Assembly: GCA_964544765.1 (NCBI GenBank)
Contig: CAZJDM010000006.1
Coordinates: forward strand, 1-55,492
Length of the DNA: 55,492 nucleotides
Source of the DNA: CAZJDM01 sp964544765
GTDB lineage: Bacteria; Bdellovibrionota_B; Oligoflexia; CAYFLR01
Direction: 5' to 3'
Part shown: piece after piece, positions 36,182 to 45,855 of the stretch
Position numbering within the stretch: position 1 is the stretch's first letter
Layout of the letters: each line of letters opens with the position of its first letter
Made by a program: the position numbers and the translations under genes
Notes under the pieces: generated by a model
Told to the model about the DNA's origin: nothing
The model's input: only the letters and a program-made list of their open reading frames with translations
The model's database searches: none

Positions 36182-37301
36182 AGAAAAACAACTCTCAATT
36201 TTAATCGTAGACGACGAAGAAAGTGCCCGAAAATTATTTTCCAATTTTCTCCGAAAAAAATATTCTATTCTTGCCGCTGAATCAATCTCTGAAGCTATGG
36301 CAATAGTAGAAAAACAACTACCAAATATTATTGTAACTGATGTAAAATTACCTGGAGAAAATGGTTTATCCCTATTATCAACAATAAAAGAGAAATTTCC
36401 TGAGATCTTAGTAATTTTAGTTACAGGACATGGAGAAAAAGCAACAATTATTTCAGCAATGAGAGAAGGAGCTTTTGATTATCTAGAAAAACCCATTTTA
36501 AGAGAAGAATTTTTACATATTATTAAGCGAGCTGAAGATTATGTTAATCTGCAAAGAAAATTAACGGCTAATGAAGAAGCTCGTGATAATTATAATAAAA
36601 TGCTAAAAAAACTTTCAACTAACCTCACACTTGCCGAAGAAAGAGAAAGAAGGCGCATTGCTACTGGACTACATGACAGCACATGCCAGGATCTAGCTTA
36701 TGCTAAAATTAAACTGGGCAGCTTAACATCTAATAACCAAACATCACATAATAAGACACTAAATACCTTAAAGGAAGTATGTGATTTAATTTCCAACGCA
36801 ATTAAAGAAACCAGACAACTCGTCTTTGAATTAAGTCCTCCCATTCTATATGAGTTTGGCTATAAAGCCGCATTAGAAAACCTAGCTAAAAATATATCAC
36901 AAAAACACAACTTAAAAATAAAAATTCTGGACGATCACAAAACTATTGATTTAAATAGAGAATTGCAAATATTAATATACCAATCAATTAGAGAACTCAT
37001 TATCAATATTGTAAAACATGCCCGAGCTCAAAACATAAATATCAATATCCAAAACAATTCGAACCTAATAAATATTAGCATTAAAGATGACGGAATTGGA
37101 TTTCAAAGTAAAGAAAGCAAAGAAAGTAAATATGGTAAAAATAGTAAAAAAGATAAAAACCTATTTGTTCCTAACGATGATTTTACCGGTTTTGGATTAT
37201 TTAGTATTAAAGAGCGTTTGGAGTCAATAGGTGGAGCATTAGATATCAATTCCGCAATTAATCAAGGAACCGAAGTTTCTTTATCAATACCTTCAAGTTA
37301 A
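36174..37301 (+). CDS. REC-HisKA_3 kinase, NarX-like core
   Basis: 375 residues from the ATG at 36174. The receiver domain comes first (1-125, Asp56 in IIVTDVKLPGENG, YLEKP). Then a coiled linker and a HisKA_3 dimerisation domain with His167 in RRRIATGLHDSTCQDLA, and an HATPase_c domain with LIYQSIRELIINIVKHA, DDGIGF and TGFGLFSIKER. HisKA_3 kinases normally phosphorylate NarL-type regulators, and one such regulator is encoded at 40642. The N-terminal receiver means another kinase may act on it. It overlaps the HAD gene start region by 8 bases and its stop overlaps that of the next, convergent kinase gene. Confidence 0.88.
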   Translation: MNKEKQLSILIVDDEESARKLFSNFLRKKYSILAAESISEAMAIVEKQLPNIIVTDVKLPGENGLSLLSTIKEKFPEILVILVTGHGEKATIISAMREGAFDYLEKPILREEFLHIIKRAEDYVNLQRKLTANEEARDNYNKMLKKLSTNLTLAEERERRRIATGLHDSTCQDLAYAKIKLGSLTSNNQTSHNKTLNTLKEVCDLISNAIKETRQLVFELSPPILYEFGYKAALENLAKNISQKHNLKIKILDDHKTIDLNRELQILIYQSIRELIINIVKHARAQNININIQNNSNLINISIKDDGIGFQSKESKESKYGKNSKKDKNLFVPNDDFTGFGLFSIKERLESIGGALDINSAINQGTEVSLSIPSS

Positions 37302-38851
37302 GCCCTGCAAGATGAATCCTGAGCTGATTGCTTTATATGAGTTTTAATAAAGGAAATCATTTTTTCGGGATCTTCAAAAGGTTTTGTTATTATGCCTTTA
37401 GCGCCTGAAGATAACACTTCTTTCAAGTGCCCCTCATGAGCTGAATATCCCGACATAACAATAACCGGCGTATCTGGTCGTCTATCTCTTACCCCATAAA
37501 GGACATCCATTCCAGATACATTAGGCATTTTATAGTCAGTTAAAATTAAATCGAATTCTTCTTTTTCTATTCTTTTAAGAGCTTCGGTAGAATCAGTAAT
37601 GATTATAGTATGAAATACTCTATTGAGATAATCACTAGCAACCTGAGCAACTTCAGGATTATCATCAATAATAAGTATTTTTGACTTTTCACTGTCCGGT
37701 AAAACAGTTACCTCAGGTTCTTCATTAAAATCTTTTACCATTAATATTTCTTCTTTCTTAATAGGAAAAGTAATGACAAATTTTGACCCCATTCCAATCT
37801 CACTTTCAACGGTGATACTTCCATTATGTTTATTAATAATATTATATGCTATTGACATTCCTAAACATGTCTGTTGACCCGCATCATTGGTAGTATAAAA
37901 AGGATCAAAAAGGTGGTTTTGAACCTCGTTGGTCATTCCAACAGCATTATCTTTATAATTTATTAACATCTTATTTTCCACTACAGTCGATTTAATAACA
38001 ACAAGCTTTTTCCTATTATCCTGAATCTCTTTAAAAGCCTCGCAACTATTGGTGAGTAAATTTTGAAAAACTGTTTCTATTTCCTCTTTATCACCAAGTA
38101 AATGGCTCCTATAAGACAACGAAAGATCAACGGTAACATCTTCACTTTCCAGTTTCGATTTTAAAACCTCCAAAGCGCTATTTATTGGTTCAGCAATCAT
38201 AAATTGCATAGACTGACCGTCTTTGCTGGTTTTAGCGAAAGTCCTGAAATGATCAACTACCGTTTTCATATGTAAAGAAGCATGATAAATTTTATCGGCT
38301 TTATCTCTGGATTGTACATCTCTATACTTCCCCATAGATATCATTTTGGCATAACCCATTATAGTTGCCAGAGGATTATTTAATTTATGAGCCATACCTG
38401 ATGCAATAGAGGCTATTGATGATAACTTGGCCGTTTGTATATTTTTATCTTCCAAAATCTTTAGTTGTTTATGCAATTTACAGTATTTTTCGGCTCGACC
38501 GACTATATATAAGAACTCGCTCCTGACAATAGGCTTTTCTAGGTAATCAAAGGCTCCTTCCTTAATCACAGAAAAAACAGTAGCTTTTCCTCCATTACCT
38601 GTAACCACTATCACAACAATGTTAGGGTATTTTTCTTTAATTTTAGACAATAATACCAGACCATCTTTTCCGGGCATTTTGATATCAGCAATAACAATAT
38701 CAGGAGGGTCCTTATCTATCATAGATAAAGCTTGAGTGGTGGACTCCGCCAGAGAAACCAAATATTTCTTTTGTAAAAAGCTGGCAAATAGTTTTCGTGC
38801 ACTTAGCTCATCATCTACAACCAAAATTGATATTTTATTTTTCTTACTCAT
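37298..38851 (-). CDS. REC-HisKA-HATPase-REC protein, probable pseudokinase
   Basis: A 517-residue protein with an intact first receiver (Asp56, Lys106) and last receiver (about 391-510, Asp439). The kinase core is altered: the H box is HKLNNP (His155 followed by Lys156), where its paralogues have HELNNP, and the G2 box is GQQTCLG (325-331) where paralogues have GxGTGLG. Loss of the acid after the histidine and of two ATP-lid glycines should weaken or abolish autophosphorylation. The N box (LLTNSCEAF) and G1 (DNAVGM) remain. It may act as a scaffold between two receivers. It is the last gene of a minus-strand operon after the NarL-type regulator and the REC-GAF kinase. Confidence 0.85.
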   Translation of the reverse strand: MSKKNKISILVVDDELSARKLFASFLQKKYLVSLAESTTQALSMIDKDPPDIVIADIKMPGKDGLVLLSKIKEKYPNIVVIVVTGNGGKATVFSVIKEGAFDYLEKPIVRSEFLYIVGRAEKYCKLHKQLKILEDKNIQTAKLSSIASIASGMAHKLNNPLATIMGYAKMISMGKYRDVQSRDKADKIYHASLHMKTVVDHFRTFAKTSKDGQSMQFMIAEPINSALEVLKSKLESEDVTVDLSLSYRSHLLGDKEEIETVFQNLLTNSCEAFKEIQDNRKKLVVIKSTVVENKMLINYKDNAVGMTNEVQNHLFDPFYTTNDAGQQTCLGMSIAYNIINKHNGSITVESEIGMGSKFVITFPIKKEEILMVKDFNEEPEVTVLPDSEKSKILIIDDNPEVAQVASDYLNRVFHTIIITDSTEALKRIEKEEFDLILTDYKMPNVSGMDVLYGVRDRRPDTPVIVMSGYSAHEGHLKEVLSSGAKGIITKPFEDPEKMISFIKTHIKQSAQDSSCRA

Positions 38852-38940
38852 GTCTCCAGCTCTTTTAGTTTACTACTCGCTTCTCTATCTCTTTTATTTT
38901 TATTACTTAATTTATCAAGCTCTCCTATTTTTACCCCTTA

Positions 38941-40557
38941 CTATTTAAAAGTAATATTAAATTTGGATCCTACACCAATCTCACTTTCAACCTTAATGGT
39001 TCCATTATGATTTTTTATAATATTGTAGGTTAGGGACATTCCGAGTCCTGTACCCTGTCCTGTTTCTTTAGTTGTAAAAAAAGGATCAAAAATGCGATTT
39101 TTAACTTCATCGGTCATTCCTACCGCATTATCTTGAAAAATAACTGAAACCGCCTTCTGGGTGGTCAAGGTACTAATAGAGATCTGTTTTTTCCTATTAT
39201 CTTTCACCCTCCTAAAAGCATCATAACTATTGGTAAGTAAATTCTGAAAAGCGTTTTCCAAATCTGTTTCATCCCCATATATCTGAAAATCCTCTTTAGA
39301 AAAGGATCGTTTTACTTCAATGTTTTTATGTTTTAACTTTGATTCAATCGAATTTAGCGCTCTACTTATTGGCCCGGAAACCATTAATGGTTCCAAATTA
39401 TTCTTATTTACTGAGGTTCCTGTATATAACCTCAGTTGATTAATAATTTTTTTCATTCTCAATGAAGCCTTATAAATTTTATCAGCTCTACTTATCATTT
39501 GTTCACAATCGTATTTTCCCGCGGCCATCAATTGAGAGTATCCCATCACTGATACTAGTGGATTATTTAATTCATGAGCCACCCCTTTTGAAATGGTGGT
39601 AATAGAAGCAAGCTTTTCTAATTGCATTTTTTCTTTTTCTTTTTCCATATTCTTGCGTTCAATTATTCCACCTAAAGTATTAGCAATGGCCTTTAAGAAT
39701 TTTTCTTCAGTTTCATTTCTTTCATGACCATCTTTTACATAAATATTAAATACCCCAATAACACCATTTTTGGTGATTATTGGGACACAATAGTGTCCAT
39801 GAGGTTCCATTCCTTCAAAAGAAACAGAATGATCATGGCCCACACAGTTAGAAAAAACAACCTCTTTAGTTTTAGCGGCCATTCCGCAAAGACACCTACC
39901 GAAAGGTATTTTAGAGCATTTAGAAATAAGATCTTTGGGTAGTTTATGATGAGTTTTAAGAACCAATACATCTGGTTCTTCTTCCACCACAAAAATACTT
40001 CCATGGGATTTAAAAGGAATCAATGAAGAAGAATAGATAATATCAAATGATTTTTCTAATAACTCAACAAAAGGTAGATCTTGTTCATATAACTGAAGCA
40101 ATAAATATAGAATTTTTTGTAATTCAAAGTTCTTTCTTTGTTTAATTTCAGACTCTTTGATTTGTTTTTGTAGAAGGCTATAGCTCTCGGCTCTTTTGAT
40201 TATATATAGAAACTCATCATGGATAACAGGTTTTTCTAAATAATCAAAGGCTCCCTCTCTTATAGCGGAAATAAGAGTTGATTTTTCACCATGACCGGTG
40301 GCAATAATCACAAATATATCAGGAAATTTTTCTTTTATGCGGGATAAAAGGACCAAGCCATCATCTCCAGGCATTCTAATATCTGTAATAACAATATCCG
40401 GAGGATCCTTTTCAATTAAAACCATAGCATCAGCAGCAGAACCAGCCTGAAATACCCGGTATCGCCTTTTTAGAAAGCTAGTAAATAATTTTCTGGCACT
40501 TTCTTCATCATCAACTACTAGAACCGATAACCTTTTCTCATGTTCCATAATTTTCAT
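38941..40557 (-). CDS. REC-GAF-HisKA-HATPase histidine kinase
   Basis: A 538-residue cytoplasmic kinase. The receiver (1-125) has Asp59 in IVITDIRMPGDDG. The GAF domain (about 145-300) has a striking Cys/His set: Cys222 and Cys224 (RCLCG), Cys238, His241, His243, His253, His255 and Cys257 (PHGHYCVPI), a pattern known in many GAF sensors and compatible with a metal or redox cofactor. HisKA has His328 in HELNNPLVSVMGY; HATPase has GQGTGLGMS. Its architecture and sequence closely match the kinase at 52267, minus the final receiver. It lies between the NarL-type regulator and the pseudokinase gene. ATG at 40548 is an alternative start. Confidence 0.88.
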   Translation of the reverse strand: MKIMEHEKRLSVLVVDDEESARKLFTSFLKRRYRVFQAGSAADAMVLIEKDPPDIVITDIRMPGDDGLVLLSRIKEKFPDIFVIIATGHGEKSTLISAIREGAFDYLEKPVIHDEFLYIIKRAESYSLLQKQIKESEIKQRKNFELQKILYLLLQLYEQDLPFVELLEKSFDIIYSSSLIPFKSHGSIFVVEEEPDVLVLKTHHKLPKDLISKCSKIPFGRCLCGMAAKTKEVVFSNCVGHDHSVSFEGMEPHGHYCVPIITKNGVIGVFNIYVKDGHERNETEEKFLKAIANTLGGIIERKNMEKEKEKMQLEKLASITTISKGVAHELNNPLVSVMGYSQLMAAGKYDCEQMISRADKIYKASLRMKKIINQLRLYTGTSVNKNNLEPLMVSGPISRALNSIESKLKHKNIEVKRSFSKEDFQIYGDETDLENAFQNLLTNSYDAFRRVKDNRKKQISISTLTTQKAVSVIFQDNAVGMTDEVKNRIFDPFFTTKETGQGTGLGMSLTYNIIKNHNGTIKVESEIGVGSKFNITFK

Positions 40558-40641
40558 GATCTTTTATCTTTACATCAAAAGTGATTTATTAACGTCTGGG
40601 CAGTATGTCATTTCACACATTCATTCTGCTGACAACTTCTT

Positions 40642-41295
40642 TCATATCGAAGTAATACCTTCTCTGATGGCGTACTTAGTGAGACAAGCAATATTATTGA
40701 TATTTAATTTAGTCATTATATTGTAGCGATGTGTTTCTATGGTTTTAATGCTAGTATGTAAAATTTTAGCGGTTTCTTTGGTTTTCTTACCTTCTACAAT
40801 AAGCTGAAGCACCTCTCTTTCCCGCGATGTTAGGGTACTGGAAGTATCTTTTTTATCACGAGAAAGACTTTCGATATAACCCTCCATAACAACATCACTG
40901 ATATCAGCGCTTATATAAATTTTGTTTTTTAAAACAGTGTGTATTGCTTTAACCAGTTCTTCTGAAGCACAATCTTTAAGAATGTAAGCCATAGCACCCG
41001 CGGCAAACATTCCTTCTACAAACTGTTTTTCTACATGCATTGATAAGGCAATAATTTTGATATGTGGAAAGTCCTTAACTATTTGTTTTGAGGCTTCCAT
41101 TCCATTCATACCAGGCATAGATACATCCATTATAACTATCTGTGGATCGGTTCTATTGATAATTGAAATGGCTTCTCTACCATTATTAGCTTCTCCAATT
41201 ACTTCCATGTCTGGTTGATTCTCAATTAATTTTTTTAAACCTTCTCTTAAGATCTTATGATCATCGACAATTATTATTGAGTATCTATCATGCAT
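40642..41295 (-). CDS. NarL/FixJ-type response regulator
   Basis: A 217-residue response regulator: receiver with Asp57 in IVIMDVSMPGMNG, Lys107 in YILKDC, and a LuxR-type HTH at about 150-210 (LTSREREVLQLIVEGKKTKE, TIETHRYNIMTKL). It is the only protein among the kinase cluster with a recognised DNA-binding domain. AGGA precedes the ATG by about 11 bases. It is the first gene of the operon leading into the REC-GAF kinase and the pseudokinase. The HisKA_3 kinase at 36174 is its likeliest phosphodonor (inference from family pairing). Confidence 0.9.
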   Translation of the reverse strand: MHDRYSIIIVDDHKILREGLKKLIENQPDMEVIGEANNGREAISIINRTDPQIVIMDVSMPGMNGMEASKQIVKDFPHIKIIALSMHVEKQFVEGMFAAGAMAYILKDCASEELVKAIHTVLKNKIYISADISDVVMEGYIESLSRDKKDTSSTLTSREREVLQLIVEGKKTKETAKILHTSIKTIETHRYNIMTKLNINNIACLTKYAIREGITSI

Positions 41296-41589
41296 TTTTT
41301 CTATTTTCCTATGATTGGGTATCTTTCACATATTTATTGGTTTATTCTATATATATTATAATACATAAACATAAATTTTTATACATTCATCTGTTATAAT
41401 ATATAGTTAAATATCCGCTTATCCTTACGTCAATTTAGCTTTTATGCTATATAATAAAATTAATCAAGGAAAATATATCCCGATGTAATTACCCTTTTAT
41501 TTATTAAAGTTTAAACATCTTATGTCGATAATATTATCATTCGATAAGTCTAAAAAATTATATTCACCAATATACGCAGAAATCATTTG

Positions 41590-44500
41590 ATGAATACCAA
41601 AAAAGAAACTCCAAATATTGAAAATACACTTTTAAAAAAAAGATTGAGTATACGGTTTAAGATTACCGCTCTAGCTTTAGGTATTGGTATTGTACCGATA
41701 GTCATTGTTGGTTTGATAGGTTATCAAAACGCCCGTAATGCGATAGAACAAGAGGCATTTGATAAACTGATATCCATTAGGGAACTAAAAAAGCAACAAG
41801 TAGAGGACTATTTTATCGGGCTGCGCCAACATACACGTCATATGGCTTCAATGTTGGTAGTTCAAAGATCCATGCAAGAATTTAAAAACGCGTTTAAAAT
41901 GATGAAGAAAAAAGAAGTGCCTTTATCATTAATGAAAGAATACCGGGCCAAACTGCAAACATATTACAAAGATACTTTTGATAAGGAATATACCAGAAAA
42001 CATTCAGGACATAGTATAAATGAACAATTTTCGGCTTTAGAAATTTTTGAAAAACTCAGTAATACCACCATAGCTTTACAGTATTTTTACATCCAATCAA
42101 ATCCATATCCGCCAGAAAATAAACACCTTTTTAATTATCATGACGCACCTTTTATATACAATCAGATTCATAAAAAATATCATCGTACTCTTTCTCGTGC
42201 CTTTTCCATTATTGATCATTACGATATTTTTTTGATCGACCATAAAACTGGGAATATTATATATACTACCTTTAAAGAAATTGATTTTGCTACTTCCTTG
42301 ATGTTTGGGCCTTATACTAACAGCCATCTGGGCAAATTGTTCAAAGAGATCAATAAAAGTTCTAATCCAGAAATAGTAAGAATGATTGATTTCCAGTCGT
42401 TTTCCCCCTCCTTGGAGAGAGCCGCCAGTTTTATCGGTACTCCTATCTTTTCAGATGGTAAAAAGGTAGGAGTGTTAATAATACAGATCTCTATTAAAAA
42501 GCTAAATGATATTCTTACCTCTCATCAAAGATGGAAAGAGACCGGTCTGGGTAAAACCGGAGAAGTTTTATTGGTAGGCGATGACCTGACCTTAAGAAAC
42601 GATTCGCGATTTTTAATTGAGGATCGAGATAACTATTTGGACAATCTAATTAAAGCAGGTATTGAGAAAGAAATAACTGATCATGTAAGAGAAGAAAACA
42701 GCAGTATACTTTTACAAAAAATTGATACCAAAGGTACACAAGCTGCTTTTGCAGGCCGAACCGGCACCGAAATTTTTCTTGATTATCGTAAGATACCAGT
42801 ACTTAGTGCTTACTCCCCCTTAAATATACCGGATGTAAATTGGGTTATCATGTCTGAAATTGATCGTAATGAGGCTTTCTCACTAGCCATTAACTTTCGA
42901 CAATTTGTCTTCTGGGTCATTATTATCTCTCTAATATTAATTGCAATAATAGCCGGGTTATGGTCACGAATTTTGACCAGACCAATAGGTCATATTATGA
43001 AGGCTACTATGGCTCTGGGAACTGGTCAATACAATATAAAGGTACCCATAACTTCAAAAGATGAGTTTGGAGTATTGGCCAACCATTTCAATTTAATGGC
43101 CCAGCAAATTACTGATCAACAAAACCTATTAGAACAAGAAAAAACAGCTTTGGCAGAACAAAATCAATTAGAAACCGGTATAAACAGCATATATAAAGCA
43201 GTTACTGGCAACTTAGATTTTAAAGCCTTTGCTAATAAGATAATGCATACTATTACTCCGTATATAAACGCTCAAATTGGAGTTTTTTACCAATGGAACG
43301 ATGAAAAAAAATATTTAGAGTTAATAGGTAAATACGCCTATTCAAGTTCAAATAAAAGTATATCAATAAATCAAACATTTAAACTGCAAGAGGGAATTAT
43401 CGGGCAAGTCGCTTTTGAACAAAAGACTATTCATCTTGAAGATGTACCGAAGGATTTTTTCAATCAAATTAATTCTGCCTTGGGCAGCAAATCCCCTAAT
43501 AGTATTTTTTGCTTTCCTTTAATTTTTGAAAATCAGTTATTGGGTGTAATTGAGTTAGGATCCTGGCAAAAATTCGATGGATGGAAAACGAAATTTATAG
43601 AATCAGCCAAAATGGTTATAGCTACCGCTCTTAAAATGATTGAATCAAGAATAAAAACTGAACAACTATTAGAAGAATCTCAATTATTAACAGAAGAATT
43701 GCAAAAAACCACCGAAGAACAGGAAGAAACTAACGAACAATTGGAAGAACAAACTCAAAACTTACACAAGACCCAAATTGAACTGAAAACCCGTAATATA
43801 GCACTTGAACAGAGTCAAAAAGAATTAGAAGAACGCTCTGAACAATTGGTACTAACCAATAAATATAAATCCGAGTTTCTAGCCAACATGAGCCACGAAT
43901 TGCGTACCCCGTTAAACAGCATTATTCTATTATCTAAACTGCTGTTTAACGGCCAGGCCGGCAAAATGAATGCTAAACAAATAAAACATGCCACTATAAT
44001 AAATGACGCGGGAAAAGATCTTTTACATTTAATAAATGAAATTTTAGATTTATCAAAAATAGAAGCCGGCAAAACCACCATCAATCGGTCGACATTTCCC
44101 ATTAGAGAACTTATCACAGCTCAAGAGCGATCCTTTACCGAAATAGCTAATGAAAAAGGTTTGTCTTTTATTACTCAAGTAGATTCCAAAGTACCCTCCA
44201 CTTTGATTAGTGATCGGGAAAAATTACAGCAGATAATCAGAAATTTTTTAAGTAATGCTTTTAAATTTACCCAAAAAGGAAGCGTCACTTTACAAGTTGA
44301 AATGCAATTACCTTTGGAACGAAATGAAATAGCCTTTAAAGTTACTGATACCGGAATTGGAATTCCAAAAGACCAACAACAATACATTTTTGAGGCTTTT
44401 AAACAATTAGACAGCTCTTCAGATCGTAAATATAGCGGAACAGGTTTGGGTCTTTCTATTTGTAATAATATTGCAATTTGGCTCGGAGGTAGAATAACCG

Positions 44501-45849
44501 TACAAAGTGAGGTAAATAAGGGAAGTATCTTTTCAATTGTATTACCAATTAAACCTAGTAATGAATTAAAAAATAAAACGGGACCATTAGCAAAAACAAC
44601 CATAGATGAAGTTAAAAGTACCTCAAAAATAATCAGCTCAATAACTGATGATCAGGCTATCATTAAAAAAGGAGATAAAGTTCTCCTAATAGTGGTAGAA
44701 GATAATGAAGTGATGATTGACTTACTTGAAACTGGCCGTAAATGGGGATACCGTGTATTAACTGCCCAATCAAGCTCTATGACCCTTGATTGGGCTCAAA
44801 AATATTATCCCAGGGCTATAATTATTGACGCACAATTATCAATTGGTAATGGATGGGAGATTTTACAGCAATTAAAAGCTAACTACCGTACCAGAAGAAT
44901 ACCAGTCACTATCATATCTGATATCGAAGAAAGTGAATTCTATTATCGAATGGGCGCCTTTAATTTTCAATTAAAACCTATAACCCTTAAGTTGAGTGAG
45001 CACTTATTTAAAAAGTTGGACTCTTTTGTTCAAAAAGAAAAATTTGACTTGATGATAGTTAGTTCTGATACCAAAGAAAGAACTCAATTGAAAAAATTGA
45101 TAGTAGCCAGAGATTTAAAAATACATGAGGTAAGTACCGGAACGCAGGCCCTGGAAAAAATGATCACTGAAGATTTTGATTGTGTCATTATTAATTGGGA
45201 CACATCAGATCTAGATAGGACATTGTTTATTGATGCTATAAAAAAACAAGTTTTACCGATAAAACAAATACCATTGATAATTTATTCGGCCCAAGCTCTA
45301 TCAAATGATGATGAAAAATTTCTAAGAGCTATAACCAGTACTATCATTGTAAAAGGTGATTATTCGCCAACTCGTTTAATAGAAGAAGTAGGGAAAAACT
45401 TATGTTATTCCCCGATCAATTTAGAAAAAAAGGAACTGATATCGGAGATAATTTTTTCAGAAGATGTCTTTAAAGGCAAAACAGTATTATTGGTCGATGA
45501 TGATATCCGAAATATCTATGCTTTGACATCTATTTTGGAAAGTAAAGAAATAAATGTCTTAACTGCCGGCAATGGTGAAGAAGCTATTGAAATTTTACAA
45601 TCAAGTAAAGAAATTTCGCTTATATTAATGGATATCATGATGCCCAAAATGGATGGATATAAAGCTATTGGTAAAATAAGAGATATACCTAAATATAAAA
45701 ATTTACCTATCGTAGCTCTAACAGCTAAAGCGATGAAACAGGACCGTCAACACGCTATGGACGCAGGAGCGTCTGATTACCTGACCAAGCCGGTTGACTT
45801 TAAACGTTTATTATTATTGATCCGAATTTGGTTGAACGCAAAATTATAG
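41590..45849 (+). CDS. Large sensor hybrid kinase with three receivers
   Basis: A 1419-residue membrane sensor. Order: cytoplasmic N-terminus, membrane segment 25-47, a periplasmic Cache-like sensor (about 48-435), second membrane segment 436-458, HAMP (about 459-510), GAF (about 537-690), a coiled coil rich in Glu/Gln, HisKA with His769 in MSHELRTPLNS, HATPase with GTGLGLS, then three receivers. REC1 has Asp1080; REC2 (about 1153-1275) has Asn in place of the aspartate (CVIINWD) and is degenerate; REC3 has VDDD and Asp1348 in LILMDIMMPKMDG. It is followed after 6 bases by CheR, so a chemotaxis-like adaptation enzyme is tied to it. A TTG 3 bases upstream is less likely as start. Confidence 0.88.
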   Translation: MNTKKETPNIENTLLKKRLSIRFKITALALGIGIVPIVIVGLIGYQNARNAIEQEAFDKLISIRELKKQQVEDYFIGLRQHTRHMASMLVVQRSMQEFKNAFKMMKKKEVPLSLMKEYRAKLQTYYKDTFDKEYTRKHSGHSINEQFSALEIFEKLSNTTIALQYFYIQSNPYPPENKHLFNYHDAPFIYNQIHKKYHRTLSRAFSIIDHYDIFLIDHKTGNIIYTTFKEIDFATSLMFGPYTNSHLGKLFKEINKSSNPEIVRMIDFQSFSPSLERAASFIGTPIFSDGKKVGVLIIQISIKKLNDILTSHQRWKETGLGKTGEVLLVGDDLTLRNDSRFLIEDRDNYLDNLIKAGIEKEITDHVREENSSILLQKIDTKGTQAAFAGRTGTEIFLDYRKIPVLSAYSPLNIPDVNWVIMSEIDRNEAFSLAINFRQFVFWVIIISLILIAIIAGLWSRILTRPIGHIMKATMALGTGQYNIKVPITSKDEFGVLANHFNLMAQQITDQQNLLEQEKTALAEQNQLETGINSIYKAVTGNLDFKAFANKIMHTITPYINAQIGVFYQWNDEKKYLELIGKYAYSSSNKSISINQTFKLQEGIIGQVAFEQKTIHLEDVPKDFFNQINSALGSKSPNSIFCFPLIFENQLLGVIELGSWQKFDGWKTKFIESAKMVIATALKMIESRIKTEQLLEESQLLTEELQKTTEEQEETNEQLEEQTQNLHKTQIELKTRNIALEQSQKELEERSEQLVLTNKYKSEFLANMSHELRTPLNSIILLSKLLFNGQAGKMNAKQIKHATIINDAGKDLLHLINEILDLSKIEAGKTTINRSTFPIRELITAQERSFTEIANEKGLSFITQVDSKVPSTLISDREKLQQIIRNFLSNAFKFTQKGSVTLQVEMQLPLERNEIAFKVTDTGIGIPKDQQQYIFEAFKQLDSSSDRKYSGTGLGLSICNNIAIWLGGRITVQSEVNKGSIFSIVLPIKPSNELKNKTGPLAKTTIDEVKSTSKIISSITDDQAIIKKGDKVLLIVVEDNEVMIDLLETGRKWGYRVLTAQSSSMTLDWAQKYYPRAIIIDAQLSIGNGWEILQQLKANYRTRRIPVTIISDIEESEFYYRMGAFNFQLKPITLKLSEHLFKKLDSFVQKEKFDLMIVSSDTKERTQLKKLIVARDLKIHEVSTGTQALEKMITEDFDCVIINWDTSDLDRTLFIDAIKKQVLPIKQIPLIIYSAQALSNDDEKFLRAITSTIIVKGDYSPTRLIEEVGKNLCYSPINLEKKELISEIIFSEDVFKGKTVLLVDDDIRNIYALTSILESKEINVLTAGNGEEAIEILQSSKEISLILMDIMMPKMDGYKAIGKIRDIPKYKNLPIVALTAKAMKQDRQHAMDAGASDYLTKPVDFKRLLLLIRIWLNAKL

Positions 45850-45855
45850 GTTCAT

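Noticed and set aside
37298..37301. Overlapping stop codons of convergent kinase genes
   Set aside because: Both stops share TTAA, which is easily reached by chance in compact AT-rich genomes.
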